From IMG/VR virus record IMGVR_UViG_3300030107_006644, positions 1-64,000 of that record: a DNA stretch of 64,000 nucleotides. One strand, written 5' to 3'. The notes below the pieces were generated by a model. That model saw only the letters and a list, made by a program, of their open reading frames with translations, was not told the origin of the DNA and made no database searches. This document shows, one piece after another, positions 54,222 to 60,883 of the stretch; the first letter of the stretch is position 1; every line of letters starts with the position of its first letter. The position numbers and the translations under genes are program-made. The stretch is from a virus.

Positions 54222-55265
54222 ATGAGTGATTTTGATTTTATAGACCATTATGCGGAAGAAGAAGAAGCGGTAAATGAAAATATGCTGCCTGAAAACAGCG
54301 TTGTTTCTTCTTTGAATTGCGCAGTAATTGGTGTGGGAGGTGGAGGCGGAAAAATGGCCAAAGCCTTCCTTGAATTAGGGTTTAACAAGACCTTATTGGT
54401 GAATACTACATCCAAGGACATTCCTGAAGGAGTTGACGAACAACATGTTGTGTTGATTCCTGAAGCAGATGGTATTGGAAAGGATGTCGATCTTGGAAAA
54501 GCCGTATTTGAGGCAAATAGTGCCGTTGTCGAAGACGCCCTTAGAACGAAGCTGGGCCGCGTTGACTGGTTGTTTGTATGTGCAGGCGGAGGAGGAGGTA
54601 CAGGAAGCGCTGTGGCGTCCTTAAACGATGTTTTTGACCGCTATTTAAGCTCGGTACAAGCTGAAGGCCGCGTAATCTATGTGGTTTCTTGGCCAACGGC
54701 TCAAGAATGTCTCAACCCGACAATTAGCAAGAACGCATTATCTTTGGTGAATGATGTTTCGGAGCTTCCGCACGTTGTTTTGGATAATGAGAGGCAAGTT
54801 AAACTTCTGAGAGGAAAGGTTGGCATGCTAGGTATGTATCCTTTGGCCAATTCGTCTTTTGCAAAATTGTTAAGTCAAGTATTAAAGCTTTCATCCGAAC
54901 AATCTCCAATCCAATCGTTTGATTCAAAGGATCTGGAAAGGTGTCTCCGAACTGAAAAGAGAATGTTCGTGGGTTCGACCATGATTCAGAATCCAGCAAC
55001 ACCTAACTTGGGCTCGATGATTCTTCAGAATTGCCTGAAGCGTTCCCCGTGCCCTGCGCCACAAGGAAAACCATCGACTGGCTCGCTATTACTAGTTGTA
55101 AATTCGCAGATGGCAGGCGATCCTGAGATCAGCGCGCACCTAGACGCAGCAATTTCTTACGTCGGAGGAAGAACAGATACACTTTTTTCTGGAGTTTATA
55201 TAAATGAAAGTGTCCCCGGGCTAGTTGCGATACTACTTATGAATGGGTTGGAGAGTGGTCAATAA
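54222..55265 (+). CDS. FtsZ/tubulin-like GTPase
   Basis: The start is ATG 54222, one base after the upstream TAA and behind GAGGGAGAAGAGG. The 347-residue product has both FtsZ/tubulin domains. The GTPase domain shows the T1 loop VIGVGGGGGK (residues 35-44), T3 NTTSKD (61-66), the tubulin signature GGGGGTGS (122-129) and the T6-like VVLDNERQV. A T7-like region contains QSFDSKDLERC (231-241), where FtsZ has NxDFAD. The C-terminal domain has SLLLVVNSQMAGDPEISAHL and TLFSGVYINE, matching FtsZ's VNITG...E and IFG...DE. It lacks the long C-terminal tail that binds FtsA/ZipA. It probably forms filaments, perhaps to position capsids or DNA; FtsZ interference is the alternative. Confidence 0.85.
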   Translation: MSDFDFIDHYAEEEEAVNENMLPENSVVSSLNCAVIGVGGGGGKMAKAFLELGFNKTLLVNTTSKDIPEGVDEQHVVLIPEADGIGKDVDLGKAVFEANSAVVEDALRTKLGRVDWLFVCAGGGGGTGSAVASLNDVFDRYLSSVQAEGRVIYVVSWPTAQECLNPTISKNALSLVNDVSELPHVVLDNERQVKLLRGKVGMLGMYPLANSSFAKLLSQVLKLSSEQSPIQSFDSKDLERCLRTEKRMFVGSTMIQNPATPNLGSMILQNCLKRSPCPAPQGKPSTGSLLLVVNSQMAGDPEISAHLDAAISYVGGRTDTLFSGVYINESVPGLVAILLMNGLESGQ

Positions 55266-55266
55266 A

Positions 55267-55623
55267 ATGAAAGAGAAAACGCTTGAACAAATAATCAGAG
55301 AAGAGCTTGGTAAATTCACAGAAGCAATCAGGTTTGGCTCTAGAGGAGAAGCTGAGGCTTATGGAGGCGACCAAACTGTCGTCCATGAGCCGGGAGACGA
55401 CGAGGGTGGATCCGCTGATCCGTCCGCTGGTCTAAGTGTTGATCGCAGTCCTGCAGAAGAGGCTGTCGAAGACAAGATCTATGATTTAGTTGATGCAATC
55501 AAGCAAATGGGTAAATCAAACCCAGACATGACAGACACCTATATTTACTTATTTAGAGCCCTGCAGCAAGCGGGAGTTAACGTTAGCAGTGTTGCAGTGT
55601 TAGCAGAAGGGAGAAGAAAATGA
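55267..55623 (+). CDS. Tagged acidic protein, 118 aa (capsid-targeting-like N-terminus)
   Basis: The start is ATG 55267, right after the FtsZ-like gene's TAA. The N-terminus MKEKTLEQIIREELGKF is an amphipathic helix ending in I-R-E-E, the pattern shared by most proteins of this cassette (see findings). The body is acidic and Gly/Ser/Asp-rich up to about residue 68, followed by a helical C-terminal half (EDKIYDLVDAIKQ). No known domain. It sits between the tubulin-like gene and the cysteine microprotein and overlaps the latter (ATGA). Confidence 0.65.
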   Translation: MKEKTLEQIIREELGKFTEAIRFGSRGEAEAYGGDQTVVHEPGDDEGGSADPSAGLSVDRSPAEEAVEDKIYDLVDAIKQMGKSNPDMTDTYIYLFRALQQAGVNVSSVAVLAEGRRK

Positions 55624-55724
55624 AGAAAGTATTACACAAATTAGCAAACCTATTTAATAGTGACCATTGTTGTTGCTGCTGCGGTTGTTGTAGTTGCGAC
55701 AACTGTTCGGGAGCATGTAAATGA
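55620..55724 (+). CDS. Cysteine-rich microprotein, 34 aa
   Basis: A 34-codon gene, easily missed by length filters. It starts at ATG 55620 inside the upstream stop (ATGA) and its own TGA overlaps the next ATG (55721), with AAGGGAG 6 bp before the start. The peptide has a helical basic N-terminus (MKKVLHKLANLFNSDH) followed by an 18-residue tail containing ten cysteines (17-21, 23, 24, 26, 29, 33). No stable fold is expected without metal or disulfide. Metal binding (metallothionein-like), membrane or protein attachment through thiols, or a redox role are possible. The double overlap argues that it is a real, translated gene. Confidence 0.7.
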   Translation: MKKVLHKLANLFNSDHCCCCCGCCSCDNCSGACK

Positions 55725-57235
55725 AATTAACCAGAAAACAACTTGAACAACAGGTTAGAGAGGCTCTTAAAAAGAGAACTCTTAATGAGAACGAACCACC
55801 CGCTGGGGAAGAGTCCGGTGCAGGATCCAGCCTCTTCGGTGATGGCAATACCTTCTTGGGCATGGAGCCCGATGAAGTGGCCACTGACATGGGCACCCCG
55901 GATGCCACCTTTAATGTTCAGGGCCTAGGGCAAGAACAGGGAGAATTCTTCACCGGCGCCACAGAGCCCAATCCCGCCGGCGGAGGATCATCGGGATTCG
56001 TCCGGACCTTCGATGATCGCGACCTAGCCGCGCAAGCACCAGCCGGTAATCTTAATCAACGCGCAAGAGCAGCCAGACGGTCTGGCGAATTGGTCAGTTA
56101 TGACGAACTGCCGATCAGCACTTCCGCGTATCGAACAGATCCGGAAACTGGCGATATTCGCGTTACGCGCGGGAAGTTCAGGGGCGCCCGTGTTGATCCT
56201 GCCACGATGCCGGGTAATGTGGCCCCGACTGTGCGAGTGACACCACAGGCGCAGGCCAGAAGAGATGCGGCTCGCCGCATTGCCCACGGTAGTTATCAGA
56301 CGCAACAAGGTTCTGGCCGCATTAATGAGGATAATGAGGATGACTACATGTCGCAAAAGACCTTTCCGGCGTTCTCGGCCCTCCCGGGAGAACAAAAACT
56401 CCCCGGCGAGAGCATTGTGGATCCACAAACAGGCGCCACATGGAGCACCGGGAATATCGGAGGAATCGAGCAGTGGATCGGCGGTGAAGGAAACACGGAC
56501 GAGGAAAAGGCTCAGTGGGAAAGGGAGAGGACATCAGATGCATCAGACGAGGCACTCTATCCGACCTCGCCCGCAAAAGTAGAAGATTCGAAACCAAGAC
56601 GCACCAGCCTCGCAGACAAGATTATGAACCCAGATCCCTTGGGCCACTTGCAAGAACGAAGAGAGGCCATGCAACGCAGACGAAGCCGCGTATCTCTTCC
56701 TCCTAAAACTCCCGCTATGCAGGCTATATACGAGAGGGCTGCAATGGGAGATCATCGCCTTAGATTCATGTTTGAGCATGCAGTCGCCGGAAACGCAAAG
56801 GCGCAGCAGTTTCTTAACGCTTTGGCTGAAACTCTTACCAAGAGTCAAATTCTAAAGGAGCAAGAAGCAGCACCTGAACCACCTCACGATTCCGGCCCTC
56901 CAAAAACCGACGAAGGTCTCAATATTGACGCGCTGGTTGAAGAATTGGAGTCGGTGGATGAGGGCATTGGCGCGTGGGCAATGAATAAAGCCGGCCTGAT
57001 TAGCGACGAGGATTACGCAAATCTTACCGCCGAATGGGGCAGACAACGCGCCGCCAAGCGAACGTTAGGAACCAGCGGGTCTGATATAAAGCTGGGCACT
57101 GGCAGAAAAAGCCAGATGGATCAAATCGACTGGAACCCGAAGCGAAAAGACGAGCTTAACGAATCCCAAGATCCCCTTAAGAGAATGCGAGATCTTGCAT
57201 TAAAATCATACGGGAGCTACAAGTATGAAGATTGA
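55721..57235 (+). CDS. Tagged low-complexity protein, 504 aa
   Basis: The N-terminus MKLTRKQLEQQVREALKKR is the shared amphipathic tag, ending V-R-E-A, followed by LNENE. The body (about residues 20-320) is Gly/Pro/Arg/Asp-rich, disordered and without a recognised domain. Residues about 320-385 form helices (LQERREAMQRRRSRVSLPPK and FMFEHAVAGNAKAQQFLN). The C-terminus is helical and ends LKSYGSYKYED. High charge and disorder are typical of scaffolding or internal proteins. It is preceded by CGGGAG inside the microprotein gene and overlaps the next gene by 11 bp. Confidence 0.6.
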   Translation: MKLTRKQLEQQVREALKKRTLNENEPPAGEESGAGSSLFGDGNTFLGMEPDEVATDMGTPDATFNVQGLGQEQGEFFTGATEPNPAGGGSSGFVRTFDDRDLAAQAPAGNLNQRARAARRSGELVSYDELPISTSAYRTDPETGDIRVTRGKFRGARVDPATMPGNVAPTVRVTPQAQARRDAARRIAHGSYQTQQGSGRINEDNEDDYMSQKTFPAFSALPGEQKLPGESIVDPQTGATWSTGNIGGIEQWIGGEGNTDEEKAQWERERTSDASDEALYPTSPAKVEDSKPRRTSLADKIMNPDPLGHLQERREAMQRRRSRVSLPPKTPAMQAIYERAAMGDHRLRFMFEHAVAGNAKAQQFLNALAETLTKSQILKEQEAAPEPPHDSGPPKTDEGLNIDALVEELESVDEGIGAWAMNKAGLISDEDYANLTAEWGRQRAAKRTLGTSGSDIKLGTGRKSQMDQIDWNPKRKDELNESQDPLKRMRDLALKSYGSYKYED

Positions 57236-57485
57236 TAGGAAGACATTGATGCGGATCCTTAGAGAAGAGCTATCTACCCACTATTCGCAAGATCTTAAAG
57301 AAGAGACGGATGCGAGCGGCATGTCAAAGAAAATGCACGATGCCTTAGAAGATGCTTCTGGTACAGCAAACATGGACACCGACATGGATACATCAGGCCT
57401 TCAATCAGACGGCGTTAGTTTGGATGAAGGACTCACAAGATTAATTCAATTAGCTGGCATAAGGAGCGCAAAAGATGAAGGTTAG
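57225..57485 (+). CDS. Tagged small acidic protein, 86 aa
   Basis: The tag MKIDRKTLMRILREELSTHY ends I-L-R-E-E. The middle is Met/Asp/Ser/Thr-rich (MDTDMDTSG), and the last 20 residues hold a helix, LTRLIQLAGI, whose LAGI motif also appears in the 685-residue protein. It overlaps the preceding gene by 11 bp and the next by 11 bp. No function is recognised. Confidence 0.6.
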   Translation: MKIDRKTLMRILREELSTHYSQDLKEETDASGMSKKMHDALEDASGTANMDTDMDTSGLQSDGVSLDEGLTRLIQLAGIRSAKDEG

Positions 57486-57879
57486 CAAAAAGCAATTTAA
57501 AGGTTTAGTTGCCGAAGCGTTAAAGACCGTTTTGGAGATTGAAGAGCCGCCATTTAGAACGGGGCTGAGCAAGGCCGACTGGGAAGGCCCGGGCGATCCC
57601 CGTGGTGCCGGCGCAGATCTTGATGTTTTCCCGGAAACTGAAGCTGAGAAGCTGGGAGATCGGATCGCCGCAGCTATGGAAGCTGGAATTAGAAATGTTT
57701 TAATGAGCCACTTGGGCGACCAAGAAGGCTTAACAGTATACGATAAGTATTTAGCCGATGTCGATGATGATATTCTGAGTATTGCTATGCACATGCGCGA
57801 TGCCGCGATGGACATGGTAGGAGAACCAGAAGGAATCACTGGCGACGAAGAAGACGAAGATTTACAGGAGGAATGGTAA
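57475..57879 (+). CDS. Tagged helical protein, 134 aa
   Basis: The N-terminus MKVSKKQFKGLVAEALKTVL carries the tag pattern with the V-A-E-A end. The rest consists of an acidic linker with an EEPPFR segment, then a helical domain (residues about 60-115: EKLGDRIAAAMEAGIRNVL, later DDILSIAMHMRDAAMDM) and a very acidic tail. It overlaps the next gene by one base at the preferred start. The function is unknown. Confidence 0.6.
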   Translation: MKVSKKQFKGLVAEALKTVLEIEEPPFRTGLSKADWEGPGDPRGAGADLDVFPETEAEKLGDRIAAAMEAGIRNVLMSHLGDQEGLTVYDKYLADVDDDILSIAMHMRDAAMDMVGEPEGITGDEEDEDLQEEW

Positions 57880-58247
57880 TGCAAATAACCATCAAAAGAC
57901 TAAAAGAGATCATTAAAGAAGAGGTGGATTATTTCAACCAACTTCTCACAGAGCAGGGTCCGCCCCCCGGCGGCGGTATGCCGCCCGGAGCACCCCCTGT
58001 TGGAGGCCCTCCCCCCGGGATGGGTCCACCCCCCGGAGGCCCGCCTCCCGGCATGGGAGCCGCACCCGGAGGTCCGCCTCCCGGTGGAATGCCCCCCGGA
58101 GGCCCACCCTCCGGACCACCCGGCGGAGATCCCATTCAGGGTGCTATCGCAGCCCTTGAGGGTGGTGACGCCGCTTCAGCCCTTCAGATCCTTAAGTCGT
58201 TAGCTGGCCCACCCGCCGGCGGCGGTATGCCACCCGGCATGGGATAA
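57879..58247 (+). CDS. Tagged Pro-Gly repeat protein, 122 aa
   Basis: The start is taken as ATG 57879, 7 bp after AGGAGG; a second ATG at 57873 is too close to that site. The tag MQITIKRLKEIIKEEVDYF ends I-I-K-E-E. It is followed by about 65 residues of PPGGG/PPGGM-type repeats (residues about 29-85), giving a flexible, collagen-like segment, then a short helical end. The repeat is GC rich and reads as Pro/Gly on both strands, so the overlapping minus-strand frame is an artefact. Flexible linkers of this type occur in internal and scaffolding proteins. Confidence 0.65.
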   Translation: MQITIKRLKEIIKEEVDYFNQLLTEQGPPPGGGMPPGAPPVGGPPPGMGPPPGGPPPGMGAAPGGPPPGGMPPGGPPSGPPGGDPIQGAIAALEGGDAASALQILKSLAGPPAGGGMPPGMG

Positions 58248-58251
58248 ACAT

Positions 58252-58266
58252 AGAGCATGAAGCTCT
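58252..58266 (+). promoter_or_regulatory. Small hairpin presenting the start codon
   Basis: AGAGC (58252-58256) and GCTCT (58262-58266) form a 5-bp stem with ATGAA as the loop, placing the ATG of the next gene (58257) in the loop. No T-tract follows, so it is not an intrinsic terminator. It may aid or restrict ribosome access, since the upstream region has no strong Shine-Dalgarno site. A 5-bp stem can arise by chance. Confidence 0.3.
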
Positions 58267-58886
58267 TATTTGAAAACTGGCGTAAATTCCTAAAAGAAGA
58301 AAAATGGGAAGATTTCGACACCAATAAGGGCGAGTGGACTAATCTTTCTGCTAGCGATATTGAAGCTGCTAAAGATCCGGCAAATGTAGATATTACAGAC
58401 GAATTGCTGGCCCTAATAGACAATGCTTATAAAGATATTGGTGGAAATTTCGACTTCAGAAACCCCGGCGATATCCCCGGAGATGCTGATTTTTGGCTAG
58501 CGGTTGATTTGGACGACGATCCAGAGCCCGATGCAGTCAGGGTGGGCAAAACTAAGCCTGCAGGGCTTAAATTATCTGCTTCTGGTCATGATGGCTCTAG
58601 ACCGGCAATTGAGGCATTCAAGCAAAAGACCTCAGAATTATTAAGTACGCCCGGGCACTATGGTGAGATGTCAAAAGCCGCCGCACATGTGATGATTAAA
58701 TATTTTCAAGTGCCATTTGTCGCAGATCCAGAAATCGTGCAGAAAGTGCTGGGGCCCTCTAAACCTATTAAGTGGCTCGGACCACATCCAGAGGGTAAAT
58801 ATCCCGGATATGATGGTTGGTATACGAGAACCATTTCAGGTCACGAAGATGAAATGAAAATTATGCTGGGTACCCCCAACGCATAA
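58257..58886 (+). CDS. Tagged protein with conserved phage domain (possibly GNAT-like), 209 aa
   Basis: The N-terminus MKLLFENWRKFLKEEKWE closely parallels the T4 capsid-targeting leader (MKTYQEFIAE) and ends in F-L-K-E-E. The body contains DITDELLALIDNAYKDIGG, DADFWLAVDLDDDPEPDAVR, a SGHDGSRPA loop and GWYTRTISGHEDEMKIM. I recall this block as a conserved domain of T4-like phages with a possible acetyltransferase-like fold, but the annotation is a recollection and not shown by motif. It may be an internal enzyme delivered with DNA. Confidence 0.6.
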   Translation: MKLLFENWRKFLKEEKWEDFDTNKGEWTNLSASDIEAAKDPANVDITDELLALIDNAYKDIGGNFDFRNPGDIPGDADFWLAVDLDDDPEPDAVRVGKTKPAGLKLSASGHDGSRPAIEAFKQKTSELLSTPGHYGEMSKAAAHVMIKYFQVPFVADPEIVQKVLGPSKPIKWLGPHPEGKYPGYDGWYTRTISGHEDEMKIMLGTPNA

Positions 58887-58891
58887 TTTAC

Positions 58892-58920
58892 TTGCTTTCT
58901 CTATCCAAGTAGGTTATACT
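58892..58920 (+). promoter_or_regulatory. Sigma70-type promoter with overlapping dyad
   Basis: TTGCTT (58892-58897) and TATACT (58915-58920) are separated by 17 bp. The -10 overlaps a short inverted repeat, TATAC-N5-GTATA (58915-58929), which could bind a dimeric regulator. A good AGGAG site (58928-58932) precedes the ATG at 58939. This fits an early or middle promoter driving the hydrolase gene. Confidence 0.5.
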
Positions 58921-58938
58921 AATGGTATAGGAGTTAAC

Positions 58939-59400
58939 ATGAAAATAATGTTTTTGCACGGCTTAGAATCTAAACCCGGTGGTTCAAAGCCAACATATCT
59001 ATCATATCACGGGCACACAGTTCTAAACCCTTCACTGCCGAAAGACAGTTGGGATGACAGTGTAAAAATTGCCAGAGCCTTATTCGAACAGGAGCTACCA
59101 GATGTGGTTGTGGGCTCCTCAAGGGGAGGAGCAGTGGCAATAGCGGCTCGCTTGTCTGTGCCTAAGCTCGTGTTGGTCGCACCAGCTTGGGCCAAATATT
59201 GTCCGTGGGGAACAATTCCTTCTACGGCGACAATTTTACACTCTAAAAGCGATGATATTGTTCCGTACTCTGATAGCGAGCTTTTAGCCCACACGTTTGG
59301 CGCCGAACTAATTGAGACCGGCGCCGACCATCGCATGAATGATGAGTTCGCATTAGAAAAAATGCTTGAGGTAATAAATAGAGGTCAAAATTTGTCATAA
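58939..59400 (+). CDS. Alpha/beta hydrolase, YqiA-like
   Basis: This 153-residue protein has the compact alpha/beta-hydrolase layout: FLHGLESKPGG near the N-terminus (oxyanion region), the nucleophile elbow G-S-S-R-G with Ser-61, a probable acid in SKSDDIVP (Asp-105 or 106) and His-131 in GADHRMND. Size and motifs resemble the YqiA/UPF0227 esterase group, which has no lid domain. The substrate is unknown. Its own promoter and ribosome site, and the lack of a tag, separate it from the internal-protein-like neighbours. Confidence 0.78.
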   Translation: MKIMFLHGLESKPGGSKPTYLSYHGHTVLNPSLPKDSWDDSVKIARALFEQELPDVVVGSSRGGAVAIAARLSVPKLVLVAPAWAKYCPWGTIPSTATILHSKSDDIVPYSDSELLAHTFGAELIETGADHRMNDEFALEKMLEVINRGQNLS

Positions 59401-59438
59401 AGGTTTATTTCTATCTATTTATAAGGTGAGGAATAAAA

Positions 59439-60197
59439 ATGCCGTTTGAATCGGAAAAGCAGCGAAGATGGATGCATGCCAATGAGCCAGAAATGGCCAA
59501 AAGGTGGGAAAAGAAGGAAGAAGCTCTCAAGCAAGAGGGGGGTGGACCAACTGCTGCCACTATTCGCATGCCGGCCGAAAAAATTACCGCTACAGGATCC
59601 GGCACTCCAGATTGGGAACAGGCATTTTTAGAGTACGAGTCTGCAGAACAGGATACGCGCCAATTTCCCGACCCCGGGCTTTTGCAACGCCTAGAAGATG
59701 TTGTTGGTGAAGACTGGCGAGAAGATTACGATGAGTGGAAAGAGCATCCTCACCGCGCTGAGCCGCTGAAACCAAGCCAGCCCGGCCCATTAATATCAGA
59801 GGAGGACAGTGGGATGAAAATTAAAGGTTTAGAACTTAAGCAAATGGTAAAAGAGGCCCTTTTGAGTGAAATGGGTTGCGGAGGCGGTCACCATGGCCAC
59901 GGCCATGAACAACCCTCTATGGGAGGAATGAATGATCTCCTTGCACTTGGCGGAGGCCAAAGTCAAACGCCTCTTATTATTATTCAGACATCTGAAGAAG
60001 AGCAGGAAGGACCAGCGGTAACTCACCCAACTCACATTAGGCACAAGCAGCAAGCACCAGAAGTAAGCGGCCTTGAACAACTTATTCCGATGCTCCTTCA
60101 GCTTGAAGGGCAGGTAGTGTCCTTTTCAAGCAGAGAGTTGGAATCGCACGTTAAGCGCAGTTTAAAAAGGATCTTAAGAGAGAGAAAACGCAGATGA
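59439..60197 (+). CDS. Two-part protein: small phage domain plus tagged segment with internal start
   Basis: The first 60 or so residues (MPFESEKQRRWMHANEPEMA onwards) match a small, free-standing protein often seen in phages. From Met-126 the sequence continues MKIKGLELKQMVKEALLSEM, the same amphipathic tag (ending V-K-E-A) as its neighbours, then a His/Gly-rich stretch (CGGGHHGHGHE), a short Ile-rich strand and a basic C-terminus (LKRILRERKRR). At 59798-59804 AGAGGAGG lies 9 bp before that ATG (59814), so a second product of 127 residues could be made. This gene may encode both a full-length and a tagged shorter protein. Confidence 0.65.
   Translation: MPFESEKQRRWMHANEPEMAKRWEKKEEALKQEGGGPTAATIRMPAEKITATGSGTPDWEQAFLEYESAEQDTRQFPDPGLLQRLEDVVGEDWREDYDEWKEHPHRAEPLKPSQPGPLISEEDSGMKIKGLELKQMVKEALLSEMGCGGGHHGHGHEQPSMGGMNDLLALGGGQSQTPLIIIQTSEEEQEGPAVTHPTHIRHKQQAPEVSGLEQLIPMLLQLEGQVVSFSSRELESHVKRSLKRILRERKRR
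59798..59816 (+). promoter_or_regulatory. Internal ribosome-binding site and in-frame start
   Basis: AGAGGAGG followed by 9 bp and ATG 59814, in frame with the 252-residue gene. The context is as strong as that of most annotated starts in the window, and translation from here would begin exactly at the tag MKIKGLELKQMVKEALL. Confidence 0.5.
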
Positions 60198-60835
60198 AGT
60201 TGTTGCTTGAAAAGTGGAAGCAGTACGCAGAAGCAGTGCGTGATGGGTTTACAATGGGTAGCCAAGCCGGCAGTATACCCGCTTCTACTGGAATGGGCAT
60301 CATGAAGAAGGAAGATGACGAGGATGATAAAATAGAAGAAGGCTGGGAAGATTATGTCACCGATATAGCCATGGCCGCCCCTGATATCGCAGGCTCAGTT
60401 TACGACAGTTATATTGCCAAACCAATCAATACTGCTTCCCGCCATTACACCGGTCAAAATGTCGCGCCCGTATATGCCGGCGGTGCTAGGGAACCGATAG
60501 AGGCTGCCTACGAAGGCGGACTTGACTTGGCCACTCAAGCGGCCACAGCCCCCCTGCGCGCGGCCAGTACAGTGACGGACTGGGCGAGCAATCTTGTGAA
60601 CGAACATAACGATGAAATGTACGATCTAACAAAAGGTGAACGACCTCCTCCTCATTCTACAGGCGATGTTACCAGAAAGGATCCCGATGCGGACACAGAA
60701 GCAAGCATGACTCCCAACTATGAAGTTGAGGTCGAGCAGCTTGTTTTCGATATGTTGATGTCCGGAATGTCCGAGCAAGAAATCATGAGTATGATTGAAG
60801 AATATGTGCAAGACGCCGCATCATATGCAAAATAA
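60194..60835 (+). CDS. Tagged acidic protein, 213 aa
   Basis: The N-terminus MKLLLEKWKQYAEAVRDGF is the second form of the tag (MKLL-x-E-x-W), sharing MKLL and the Trp position with the 209-residue protein upstream, and ends Y-A-E-A. The body is Ala/Gly/Thr-rich with many acidic residues and an amphipathic helix near the end (EQLVFDMLMSGMSEQEIMSM). The start overlaps the preceding TGA (ATGA). No known domain. It is the last gene of the tagged cassette. Confidence 0.6.
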   Translation: MKLLLEKWKQYAEAVRDGFTMGSQAGSIPASTGMGIMKKEDDEDDKIEEGWEDYVTDIAMAAPDIAGSVYDSYIAKPINTASRHYTGQNVAPVYAGGAREPIEAAYEGGLDLATQAATAPLRAASTVTDWASNLVNEHNDEMYDLTKGERPPPHSTGDVTRKDPDADTEASMTPNYEVEVEQLVFDMLMSGMSEQEIMSMIEEYVQDAASYAK

Positions 60836-60838
60836 GTC

Positions 60839-60867
60839 TTGACAACTTTACAACAGTGTGTTACATT
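60839..60867 (+). promoter_or_regulatory. Sigma70-type promoter upstream of the membrane protein and Mre11-Rad50 genes
   Basis: TTGACA at 60839-60844 and TACATT at 60862-60867, 17 bp apart, closely match sigma70. It shares TTGACAACT and GTGTTAyATT with the primase promoter. AAGGTGA lies 3 bp before the likely TTG start at 60884. Confidence 0.55.
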
Positions 60868-60883
60868 TAGTATAAGGTGAAGT

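Noticed and set aside
54222-55265. Identification as PhuZ, the tubulin of nucleus-forming phages
   Set aside because: The GGGGG T1 loop and C-terminal strands look closer to FtsZ than to PhuZ, and no shell protein is seen in this window. The assignment is left as FtsZ/tubulin-like.
57929-58135. Minus-strand Pro/Gly frame opposite the PPG repeat gene
   Set aside because: The repeat DNA is GC rich, so both strands read as Pro/Gly. The + strand copy has the Shine-Dalgarno site, the tag and the overlaps; the minus copy has none.
59415-59422. CTATTTAT before the 59439 gene and at 23483 as a late-promoter consensus
   Set aside because: Only two exact copies and one loose relative (near 47300) were seen; AT-rich gaps produce such matches by chance. 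It is mentioned only as part of the 23466 region.
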